A stretch of 6,033 nt of DNA from RYN-433 sp036558265. Its GTDB lineage: Bacteria > Planctomycetota > Phycisphaerae > Tepidisphaerales > Tepidisphaeraceae. The translations under genes and the position numbers were made by a program. The notes under the pieces are model-generated. The model ran no database searches, was not told where the DNA came from, and saw nothing but the letters and a program-made list of their open reading frames with translations. This document shows, one piece after another, positions 1-6,020 of this stretch; within the stretch, counting starts at the first letter, position 1; each line of letters begins with the position of its first letter. The DNA lies in assembly GCA_036558265.1 (NCBI GenBank), contig DATBFY010000313.1:1-6033 (forward strand). The letters are read 5' to 3'.

Positions 1-2511
1 CTCTTCGGGCTCACGAACAGCGAAGGCAACCACGGAGAGGACGTCAAGGAGTACTACTTCTACCTCGACAGCACGCCGACCCACTCGTACATGAAGTACC
101 TGTACAAGTACCCGCAGGCGGCATACCCCTATTCCGACCTCGTCGCGACCAACCGCCACCGGGGCAAGCATGAGCCCGAATACGAACTGCTGGACACCGG
201 CATCTTCGATCAGGGCCGCTACTTCGACGTCTTCGTCGAATACGCCAAGGCCACGCCCGAAGACCTCCTCATCCGCATCACCGTCTGCAACCGCGGGCCC
301 CAGGATGCCGGCGTTCACGTCCTGCCGCACTTGTGGTTCCGCAACACCTGGTCCTGGATCGGCGGCGGCTCGCGCCCGGTCCTCAAGGCCCTGGCCGGTG
401 ACGGCCACGACATCGTCCACGCGCACCACACCGACCCCCTGTTCCAGGCATCCCTCCCCGACTACTTCCTTTACGCCGAGGGCAACGCCCCGCTCCTCTT
501 CACCGAGAACGAGACCAACAACGCCCGCCTGTTCGGGGGTCACAACGCCGGCCCGTTCGTGAAAGACGGCATCAACGACCACGTCGTGCTCGGCAAGCCG
601 GGCGTGGTCAATCCCGCCGGCACCGGGACCAAGGCCGCCGTGCACCACAGCCTTCGAGTGCCCGCCGGCGGCGAACGGGTGATCCGCCTGCGCCTGAGCC
701 GGACGCCCCCGGCGCAATGCGCCCGACCGTTCCAGGACTTCGACCGGGTGATGGCGACCCGGATCGAGGAGGCCGATGAGTTTTACGGCGCCCTGACGCC
801 CCCCCAGGTGAGGCGCGATCCCGACCGTGCCCGCGTCCTGCGCCAGTCGCTCGCCGGCATGCTCTGGACCAAGCAGTATTTCTACTTCGACCTGGACCTG
901 TGGCTGCGCGAACATCGGGCGGACCCGATCCTGCCCCCCTCCCAGCGCCGGGCCGTGCGCAACATCGAGTGGGCGCACATGTATAACGACGACATCATCT
1001 CGATGCCCGACAAGTGGGAGTACCCCTGGTACGCCGCCTGGGACCTGGCCTTCCACACCATCGCCCTGGGCATGGTCGATCCGGACTTCGCCAAGCAACA
1101 GCTCGACCTCATGCTGAGGAACAACTACCAGCATCCCAACGGGCAAATCCCCGCCTACGAGTGGAACTTCGGGGACGTCAATCCCCCCGTTCACGCCTGG
1201 GCCACCATCCAGCTCTTCCAATTCGAGGAGGCGCGCTACGACAAGGGAGACCTCGAATACCTCAAGTTCGCCTTCTCCAAATTGCTCGTCAACTTCACCT
1301 GGTGGGTCAATCGCAAGGACCGCCTCGGCAACAACTGCTTCTCCGGAGGCTTCCTCGGACTGGACAACATCGGCGTCTTCGACCGCTCCTCCCAGTTGCC
1401 CACCGGCGGCTACCTCGACCAGGCCGACGGCACCGCCTGGATGGTCTTTTACAGCCAGCAGATGCTCCGGATCGCGGTCGAACTGGCCCTGCACGAGCCC
1501 CTCTACGAGGAGTTTGTCGAGAAGTTCTTCGTCCACACCCTCCACATCGCCGCCGCCATGGACCGCATCGGCATCAACCAGGATGAGATGTGGGACGAGG
1601 ACGACGCCTTCTTCTACGACGTGCTACGCTTCCCCGACGGCTCGGCGACGCGCCTGAAGGTCCGCTCCATGGTCGGCCTGCTCCCCTTGGCCGCCGTCGC
1701 CGTCTTCGAGGAGGACGTGCTGGAGAAATTGCCCCGCGTCGCTCACACGGCCCGCGAGCTCATCCGCCGGAATCCGGCCCTGTGCGCCAACCTCCACCTG
1801 CCGACCAGGCCCGGCGTCGCCGGCCGCCGCATGCTGGCGGTCCTCTCCGAGGATAAACTGCGACGCGTGCTCGCCCGCATGCTCGACGAGAACGAGTTCT
1901 TCGGCCCCTATGGAATTCGTGCCCTCTCACGCTTCCACCTGGAGAACCCCTACGTCTTGCGGCACGACGGACAGGAGTTCCGCGTGGGCTACGTGCCGGG
2001 CGATTCAGATTCGGGAATGTTCGGCGGCAACTCCAATTGGCGCGGCCCGGTCTGGATGCCGGTCAACTACCTGCTCTACACCGCCCTGCTGCGGCTCTAC
2101 GCCTACTATGGCGACGACTTCAAGGTCGAATGCCCCACCGGGTCGGGCAGGCTGTTGACCCTGTTCGAGATCGCCAGGGAACTGGGCGAGCGCCTGATCC
2201 GCACGTTCGAGAAGGACGAGCACGGCCGCCGGCCTTCCCACGGAAACGCCAGGCGGTTTCAGGACGACCCCCACTGGCAGGACCTCGTGCTCTTCTACGA
2301 GTTCTTCCATGGCGACAACGGCGCAGGCATCGGCGCCAGTCACCAGACGGGCTGGACCGGCCTCGTGGCCCGATTCATCCAGCTCAACGCGAGCCTGACC
2401 ACCGACATGCTGTTGACCGCGGGAACCGGCGCCATCGCCTTGAAGAAAACGAGCCCGACTCCTGAAACTGTGGAAAGCCCAGGGCCCCGCGGCGAGCCGC
2501 GCCCGGCGTAG
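1..2511 (+). CDS. GH63/MGH1-like glucosidase, 5'-truncated by window edge
   Basis: The reading frame is open from the first base, and codons 1-30 (LFGLTNSEGNHGEDVKEYYF...) belong to the conserved body of the family, so the ATG at position 91 is internal and the true start lies upstream. From memory of the family, roughly 80-90 N-terminal residues are missing; 836 are visible. An N-terminal beta-sandwich region (visible residues about 45-270, with EYELLDTG and LWFRNTWSW) is followed by an (alpha/alpha)6-barrel (about 280-820). Barrel motifs include WYAAWDLAFH (Asp348), GGFLGLDNIGVFDR (Asp455), NWRGPVWMPVNY (680-690) and YEFFHGDNGAG followed by GWTGL (Glu767). By analogy with GH63 enzymes such as YgjK and processing glucosidase I, Asp455 and Glu767 are the likely general acid and base. 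It should be an inverting exo-glucosidase on alpha-glucosides or oligosaccharides; the exact substrate cannot be read from sequence. No frameshift is seen. The last ~22 residues (Pro/Glu-rich) look like a variable tail. It converges with the minus-strand operon and is not part of it. Confidence 0.92.
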   Translation, partial: LFGLTNSEGNHGEDVKEYYFYLDSTPTHSYMKYLYKYPQAAYPYSDLVATNRHRGKHEPEYELLDTGIFDQGRYFDVFVEYAKATPEDLLIRITVCNRGPQDAGVHVLPHLWFRNTWSWIGGGSRPVLKALAGDGHDIVHAHHTDPLFQASLPDYFLYAEGNAPLLFTENETNNARLFGGHNAGPFVKDGINDHVVLGKPGVVNPAGTGTKAAVHHSLRVPAGGERVIRLRLSRTPPAQCARPFQDFDRVMATRIEEADEFYGALTPPQVRRDPDRARVLRQSLAGMLWTKQYFYFDLDLWLREHRADPILPPSQRRAVRNIEWAHMYNDDIISMPDKWEYPWYAAWDLAFHTIALGMVDPDFAKQQLDLMLRNNYQHPNGQIPAYEWNFGDVNPPVHAWATIQLFQFEEARYDKGDLEYLKFAFSKLLVNFTWWVNRKDRLGNNCFSGGFLGLDNIGVFDRSSQLPTGGYLDQADGTAWMVFYSQQMLRIAVELALHEPLYEEFVEKFFVHTLHIAAAMDRIGINQDEMWDEDDAFFYDVLRFPDGSATRLKVRSMVGLLPLAAVAVFEEDVLEKLPRVAHTARELIRRNPALCANLHLPTRPGVAGRRMLAVLSEDKLRRVLARMLDENEFFGPYGIRALSRFHLENPYVLRHDGQEFRVGYVPGDSDSGMFGGNSNWRGPVWMPVNYLLYTALLRLYAYYGDDFKVECPTGSGRLLTLFEIARELGERLIRTFEKDEHGRRPSHGNARRFQDDPHWQDLVLFYEFFHGDNGAGIGASHQTGWTGLVARFIQLNASLTTDMLLTAGTGAIALKKTSPTPETVESPGPRGEPRPA

Positions 2512-2527
2512 CCGCGCGCCCCGCGGG
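2485..2527. terminator. GC-rich inverted repeat at the convergent gene junction, possible weak terminator
   Basis: The glucosidase stop (2509-2511) and the stop of the opposing gene (2528-2530) are only 16 bp apart. CCCGCGG near 2486-2492 is the inverse of CCGCGGG at 2521-2527, and a tighter hairpin CGCGG-CGAG-CCGCG lies at 2488-2501, inside the glucosidase 3' end. There is no T-tract on either strand, so a classical intrinsic terminator is not supported. Such repeats also arise by chance at this GC content. The location between convergent genes is the main argument. Confidence 0.22.
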
Positions 2528-4123
2528 TTATGCCGCTTCCAGCAGCAACCCATTCCGCCCGCCCCAGCGCAACTTGCGATACGCCCGGACGCTGACCGTC
2601 TTGCTCTCCAGCATCGGCGCCAGCACCTCGGCGGTGATGTCGGCATGATCGACCAGCAGCGTGAGCCTCGGATGGCGGTGACCGTCGATCGCCAACTGCG
2701 GCACGGCCATGCCGATCAGGGCGCGGTTCTCGACCAGCCAGCGATACGCCTGCGCGATCGACCGCAGTTCGCGCAAGCCCCGGCGGGCCACGGCCAGCAG
2801 CATCAGCCCGCGCTCGCGCGTGACCGCCAGGCGCGCGTCCGGACACATCGGGGCGCGAACCGGGCACTCGATCAGCTCGCCCCGCGCCCCCGCCAGGATC
2901 GCGTGGAGGACGGCCGATTCGTCGCCGGCCTCACCCGGCAGGTCGATCACTTCGCTGACCTCGTCCGACGACGACGCGGACGCCTTGACGGGCTCGATGG
3001 GCGCCGGCTGCTGGACTGGCTCTGTCATCTTCAACGGCTCCTCGCGTACGGGAGAGACAGACATGACGGTTTCGATTTCGACCTGGCGATCACTCGATGC
3101 CCCGATCGCCGGCTCCGCCCCGTTGGACGATTCGTCGGAAATCTCCGGGCTGTCCGTCCGCAGCGCCTCCTGCGCCGCGTGCGCCTTGGCCCGCGCGAGG
3201 AAGTCGGTGACGACCAGCCACTGCGCGCCCGCGGCAAGCTGGGCCTTGTCGCGCACCGTGCGGACGTGGGCGACCAGGTGCTCGGCCACGGCGCGCGTCG
3301 GGCGGACCGCCGGCTCGCTTTGCAATTCGATCCCCAGGAACTGCAGGCAGACGCTGCACAGCTTGCGGTAGACCTTCGCGGCCTGGGCTTCGCCGGCGGC
3401 TTCCATCAGCGCCAGCGTCATCCGCGGGCGGTGGACGTTCGCCAGCCCCTTGAGCGTGCGATAGCAGGAGACCACGCCGTCGTGATCGCAGGTCGATAAG
3501 AGCGCCCAGTGGTCCACTTCCTTCAACAGCGCCCGCGCCTCGGGGCTGCGCAGGTTGGGCAGCACGAGCAGCCAGCGGTCCAGATCCCAGCTCATCTCGT
3601 CGAGCGCCTCGGTGATGAAACGCTGGTCGAAATGCTCGGTAACCGGGGCGGCATGCGGATCGCCGGTGTTCGGGTCGATCGAGCGCTCGAAGCACATCAG
3701 GCGGACCTCGCTGGCGTCCACCTCCAGGACGCCGATGCGCTCACCGTTGGCCGCCAGGTGCCGGGCGTAGTCCTTCACGCGCTCGGCGGCGCGGCCATTC
3801 AGGTGCTGCGCGATCACGGCGGTGACCGGCGGGATGCGCACCTCGCCGCCGGCGTCCTCTTCGTCCTCAGCGGCTTCGGCTCCGCCGAAGACCTGGGCGT
3901 ACTCCTCGGGCGTCAGGTCGATGCTTCCCTGCGACGAGGGCTGGTGCTGCTGCTGCGGTTCCTGCGTCGAATGCATTTCGGGGCGCGGGGCGCCGGGGGG
4001 GAGTCGGACCGGGCGCGGCGCGCCGCCGGTCTGCCGGTCCCGCACGCTGCTCAGGAACAGGTGGCCGATGTCGCCGATCGACCGCGGCTGCGGGGGCTGG
4101 GATGGATTCGAGTTCTCTTCCAT
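2528..4123 (-). CDS. Hypothetical protein with degenerate MinD/ParA/FlhG-like (pseudo-ATPase) domain
   Basis: This 531-residue protein has no product name I recognise. Residues 1-96 are low-complexity (Pro/Gln/Glu-rich) except for SIGDIGHLFLSSVRD at 15-29. Residues ~98-320 resemble a SIMIBI (ParA/MinD/FlhG) fold. Residues 98-136 align without gaps to residues 1-39 of the neighbouring ParA, with identities including Q106, A120, L123-A124, G127 and D136. The two Walker A lysines become His107 and Ala112, the first Walker A' Asp becomes Glu134, and the Walker B Asp becomes Leu188. Residues 250-275 (VYRKLCSVCLQFLG) resemble the late part of FlhG/MinD proteins. Nucleotide hydrolysis is therefore unlikely. 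An acidic Ser/Pro/Glu linker spans ~320-400, and a separate C-terminal domain of unknown type (~401-531) ends YRKLRWGGRNGLLLEAA. There is no signal peptide or membrane segment, so it is probably cytoplasmic. The ATG start is supported by GAGGAG just upstream. It lies 12 bp after the parA stop and is almost certainly co-transcribed, so a role as partner or regulator of that ATPase is inferred. The pseudo-ATPase assignment is from visual alignment. Confidence 0.88.
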   Translation of the reverse strand: MEENSNPSQPPQPRSIGDIGHLFLSSVRDRQTGGAPRPVRLPPGAPRPEMHSTQEPQQQHQPSSQGSIDLTPEEYAQVFGGAEAAEDEEDAGGEVRIPPVTAVIAQHLNGRAAERVKDYARHLAANGERIGVLEVDASEVRLMCFERSIDPNTGDPHAAPVTEHFDQRFITEALDEMSWDLDRWLLVLPNLRSPEARALLKEVDHWALLSTCDHDGVVSCYRTLKGLANVHRPRMTLALMEAAGEAQAAKVYRKLCSVCLQFLGIELQSEPAVRPTRAVAEHLVAHVRTVRDKAQLAAGAQWLVVTDFLARAKAHAAQEALRTDSPEISDESSNGAEPAIGASSDRQVEIETVMSVSPVREEPLKMTEPVQQPAPIEPVKASASSSDEVSEVIDLPGEAGDESAVLHAILAGARGELIECPVRAPMCPDARLAVTRERGLMLLAVARRGLRELRSIAQAYRWLVENRALIGMAVPQLAIDGHRHPRLTLLVDHADITAEVLAPMLESKTVSVRAYRKLRWGGRNGLLLEAA

Positions 4124-4125
4124 GA

Positions 4126-4131
4126 CTCCTC
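4126..4131 (-). promoter_or_regulatory. Shine-Dalgarno GAGGAG of the second operon gene
   Basis: On the minus strand GAGGAG sits 2 nt before the ATG at 4121-4123, inside the 12-bp gap after the parA stop codon. The gap is too short for a separate promoter, which supports one transcript and likely translational coupling. The spacing is shorter than usual when measured from the last G, but normal (4 nt) from GAGG. Confidence 0.55.
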
Positions 4132-4135
4132 GGTT

Positions 4136-5659
4136 TCAGGCGACCTCGACGACGTTGTTCAGTTCTCCGAACTGGTTGCTCTCGACGTACGTGTTGTTCG
4201 GGTCGGTCATCCATAGCCCGTCAACGATCAGGCGGTAGCGATAACGCCCCTTGGGCAGCGGCAGCCGCATCTGCCAGACGCCGCCCTTCGTCCGCTGCAT
4301 CGGCGTGGAGATCGGCGTCCAGTTGTTGAAGTCCCCCGCGATCATCACCTTCTGCGCCTCTTCGAACTTGGCCGAGAACAGCACGTCCTCGCCGTCCTGC
4401 TTGACGCCGTAAAACTCCTCGATCTTCTGCTCGGTCGTCTTGGCACCGGCGGTGGGCTCAGCAGTAACGGCGCGCTCGCGCTGACCGGCCGAACGCGGTG
4501 CGGCGTGCTCGGGCTCGGTCGGGTCGTGCGATTCGTCTTCGCCGAAGGAGGCGTTGTCGAGCCGACGACTGGAGAACGCGGACGACGCCGACCCGCCGGA
4601 CTTGGCAAGCTCCGCCAGGGAAGCGAACGGATTGCCGTTGCCATTCCCGTTGCCGTTGCCATTCGACGGACCGTGACCATGGCCGTTGCCGTTGCCGTTG
4701 CCGTTCGATCCCGCCAGGGCAACCTGCGGTGCCGCGACCTCCTGCGCTGCCGGCGCCTCGGTCGTGACCGGCGGCGCCTTGATCGTCCCGCGCCCAAACT
4801 GGTAGTTCGTAAGCTGCGCCAGTTGCCGCGCCCGCTGCACCAGCTCCGCCGGACGGCTCAGCCGCTCGTTGGTCACCGGCTCGACGTCCACCGGCCGGTG
4901 CCCCATCAGCTCCCGCGCCAGGTTGACGAAATCCTTGTACCCCCGGCTGCCCGGGTCGTACTCGGTGATCGGTTGCCCGAAGCTGGCCGCCTCCTTCAAC
5001 TTGGTGTTGAAGTTGACGACGCTCTCCATCAGGTAATCGCGGAACTTGGCCCGCAGCTCCTGCAGCACCTCGCGCGCCAGCTTCGTGCGCGTGTCGTACA
5101 GCGTCGGCAGCACGCGGATCAGCACATCCTTGTTGCACCGCTCCTTCAAGAGTTCCAGCGTCTCCATCACCTTCGCCAGGCCATGCAGGCTGAAGAACCC
5201 GGTCTCCACCGGCACCAGCACCTCGTCGCTCGCGCGCAGGGCGTTGAACGTCAACAGCCCCACACTCGGCGGGCAGTCGATCACGCACCAGTCATACGTC
5301 GGCCGCACGGTATCCAGCGCCTTGAGCAGCCGGTCCTCGCGGCCAGCCCGCCCGGCGAAGATCTGCTCGAACGCCGCCAGCTTGATGTTGCTCGGCGCCA
5401 GGTCGAAGTCGCTGGCGATCTGCCACACGATCTCCGAAAGCCTCGCCGCCTTCCCGTCGCCCGGCTCGATCAGGCAGTCGTAGATCGTCCGCTCGATCTG
5501 GTCTTCGGGCACCGCCAGCCCCACGCCGCAGTGCCCCTGCGGATCCATGTCCACCAGCAGCGTCTTCTGCCCCAGACGCGCCAGGCACGCCGCGAGGTTG
5601 ATGCCCGTCGTGGTCTTCCCACACCCGCCCTTTTGATTGATGATGGCGATGATGCGCAT
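4136..5659 (-). CDS. ParA/Soj-type ATPase fused to a C-terminal CBM48/AMPK-beta-like carbohydrate-binding module
   Basis: This 507-residue protein begins MRIIAIINQKGGCGKTTT, a complete deviant Walker A box with signature Lys10 and catalytic-site Lys15 and Thr16. Walker A' is LLVDMDPQG (Asp37, Asp39) and Walker B is WCVIDCPPS (Asp128). Residues 1-~255 therefore form a short ParA/Soj-like ATPase without the N-terminal helix-turn-helix of plasmid type Ia ParA. Residues ~256-423 are a Pro/Ala/Ser linker with Asn-Gly repeats (319-343). Residues ~424-507 match the AMPK-beta/CBM48 glycogen-binding fold: VMIAGDFNNW, GGVWQMRLPLPKGRYRYRLIVDGLW, and a terminal FGELNNVVEV. Compared with rat AMPK-beta1, carbohydrate contacts Trp100, Trp133 and Asn150 correspond to Trp447, Trp483 and Asn501; Lys126 is Arg476 and Leu146 is Phe497. 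ParA proteins dimerise on ATP and bind DNA or a surface to position cargo. Here the module suggests glycogen or an alpha-glucan as cargo or signal (inference). No ParB lies in the window. The start is supported by AAGGAAGGT upstream and by the family's usual N-terminus. First gene of a two-gene operon. Confidence 0.95.
   Translation of the reverse strand: MRIIAIINQKGGCGKTTTGINLAACLARLGQKTLLVDMDPQGHCGVGLAVPEDQIERTIYDCLIEPGDGKAARLSEIVWQIASDFDLAPSNIKLAAFEQIFAGRAGREDRLLKALDTVRPTYDWCVIDCPPSVGLLTFNALRASDEVLVPVETGFFSLHGLAKVMETLELLKERCNKDVLIRVLPTLYDTRTKLAREVLQELRAKFRDYLMESVVNFNTKLKEAASFGQPITEYDPGSRGYKDFVNLARELMGHRPVDVEPVTNERLSRPAELVQRARQLAQLTNYQFGRGTIKAPPVTTEAPAAQEVAAPQVALAGSNGNGNGNGHGHGPSNGNGNGNGNGNPFASLAELAKSGGSASSAFSSRRLDNASFGEDESHDPTEPEHAAPRSAGQRERAVTAEPTAGAKTTEQKIEEFYGVKQDGEDVLFSAKFEEAQKVMIAGDFNNWTPISTPMQRTKGGVWQMRLPLPKGRYRYRLIVDGLWMTDPNNTYVESNQFGELNNVVEVA
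4631..4705 (-). repeat. Asn-Gly codon repeat (GGCAAC hexamer type) in the ParA-CBM linker
   Basis: Residues 319-343 of the fusion ATPase read as four Asn-Gly pairs, His-Gly-His-Gly, Pro-Ser, five Asn-Gly pairs and a final Asn. On the plus strand this appears as imperfect gttgcc hexamers. The encoded segment should be flexible and disordered, tethering the glucan-binding module at variable distance from the ATPase. In-frame hexamers can expand or contract without a frameshift, so linker length may vary between strains. Confidence 0.85.
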
Positions 5660-5665
5660 GGCGCG

Positions 5666-5674
5666 ACCTTCCTT
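5666..5674 (-). promoter_or_regulatory. Shine-Dalgarno AAGGAAGGT of the ParA-CBM gene
   Basis: On the minus strand AAGGAAGGT lies 6 nt before the ATG at 5657-5659, close to ideal spacing. It fixes the start at the methionine directly before the ParA core, so no N-terminal DNA-binding extension is expected. Confidence 0.7.
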
Positions 5675-5687
5675 GGCTTGGCTTCAG

Positions 5688-5727
5688 GATCGCCGGGGCC
5701 GTCCATGGCCTGCGTTCCACGGCGATC
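5688..5727. repeat. 8-bp inverted repeat in the parA leader
   Basis: GATCGCCG (5688-5695) and CGGCGATC (5720-5727) are exact inverse copies separated by 24 bases, which themselves contain GGCC...GGCC. The near arm is 28 bases upstream of the parA ATG and about 13 bases from its ribosome binding site. It could be an operator or a 5' leader stem, but these GC-rich words are common in this genome. Confidence 0.35.
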
Positions 5728-5742
5728 GAATGTGCATGACCC

Positions 5743-5774
5743 TGGGCCCGCGCTCGCAATGCGACGCGCGCCCA
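5743..5774. promoter_or_regulatory. Long interrupted inverted repeat upstream of parA, candidate operator or leader hairpin
   Basis: The arms pair as TGGG (5743-5746) with CCCA (5771-5774), CGCGC (5749-5753) with GCGCG (5766-5770), and TCGCA (5754-5758) with TGCGA (5760-5764), centred on A5759. Only CC at 5747-5748 and C5765 are unpaired. This gives 14 matched base pairs, the strongest dyad in the window. No T-tract follows on either strand, so a terminator is unlikely. It sits 84 bases before the parA start, where an operator or structured 5' leader would be expected. Confidence 0.45.
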
Positions 5775-5780
5775 CTTCCC

Positions 5781-5811
5781 AGTATTGAGATCGTCGCCAC
5801 GTCCTAGAAAA
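5781..5811 (-). promoter_or_regulatory. Weak promoter candidate for the parA operon
   Basis: On the minus strand, TTTTCT (5806-5811) and AATACT (5781-5786) are separated by 19 bases and weakly match -35 and -10 elements. The patch is the most AT-rich part of the intergenic region. The predicted start would fall at the right arm of the 5743-5774 dyad. The spacing is long and the matches partial, and planctomycete promoters often do not follow the E. coli consensus. Confidence 0.2.
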
Positions 5812-5864
5812 CTTTAGCCTTATGGGACGAAAATCCCTCCCGTAGCACGCTCCGCCCCCCCCTG

Positions 5865-6006
5865 GGTCGTGTACTCACGACCTCGAACAGTGCCCCGTTC
5901 GAAGAGGCAAGAGCGGCATGCGTCGCCGCTCCCCCCCGCGTCGCCGCAGGAGGGCGGCGATCGACGCGATCGGCGCACCCCAAAGACGACCAGGTTCTGG
6001 CACCTG
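5865..6006. other. Cluster of consecutive small hairpins, possible structured RNA or leader
   Basis: Perfect stems follow one another: GGTCGTG-TACT-CACGACC (5865-5882, 7 bp); TCGAAC with GTTCGA (5883-5902, 6 bp, 8-nt loop); GAGCGGC with GCCGCTC (5911-5931, 7 bp, 7-nt loop); TCGCCGC with GCGGCGA (5941-5960, 7 bp, loop AGGAGG); and CAGGT with ACCTG (5991-6006, 5 bp). Between the last two lies CGATCG-ACG-CGATCG (5958-5972). I do not recognise a known RNA family. Read as plus-strand RNA it could be a structured 5' leader of a gene starting beyond the window; chance or protein-binding sites are alternatives. Confidence 0.3.
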
Positions 6007-6020
6007 AAGGCTGTCGAAAA

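Noticed and set aside
91..93. ATG as the start of the glucosidase
   Set aside because: The 30 upstream codons are in frame and part of the conserved family sequence, so this Met is internal.
2645..3499. 284-codon plus-strand frame opposite the pseudo-ATPase gene
   Set aside because: The composition is Arg/Gln/Asp-skewed with no recognisable family, and it overlaps a frame with a good ribosome binding site and operon context.
4505..5788. 427-codon open frame on the plus strand opposite the ParA gene
   Set aside because: It is antisense to an unmistakable ParA-CBM gene. The translation is Arg/Leu/Gln/His-rich with no motifs, typical of high-GC shadow frames.
5823..5838. GGGA-CGAAAA-TCCC hairpin
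   Set aside because: The stem is only 4 bp, within chance expectation, with no T-tract or conserved context visible.
5885..5910. GTTCGAA resembling a tRNA T-loop
   Set aside because: The flanking bases do not form a T-stem and no acceptor, anticodon or D-arm could be found.
5918..6007. 29-residue Arg-rich ORF on the plus strand (MRRRSPPRRRRR...)
   Set aside because: It lies across hairpin arms and a C-run, its composition is explained by GC-rich repeats, and the initiation site is weak.
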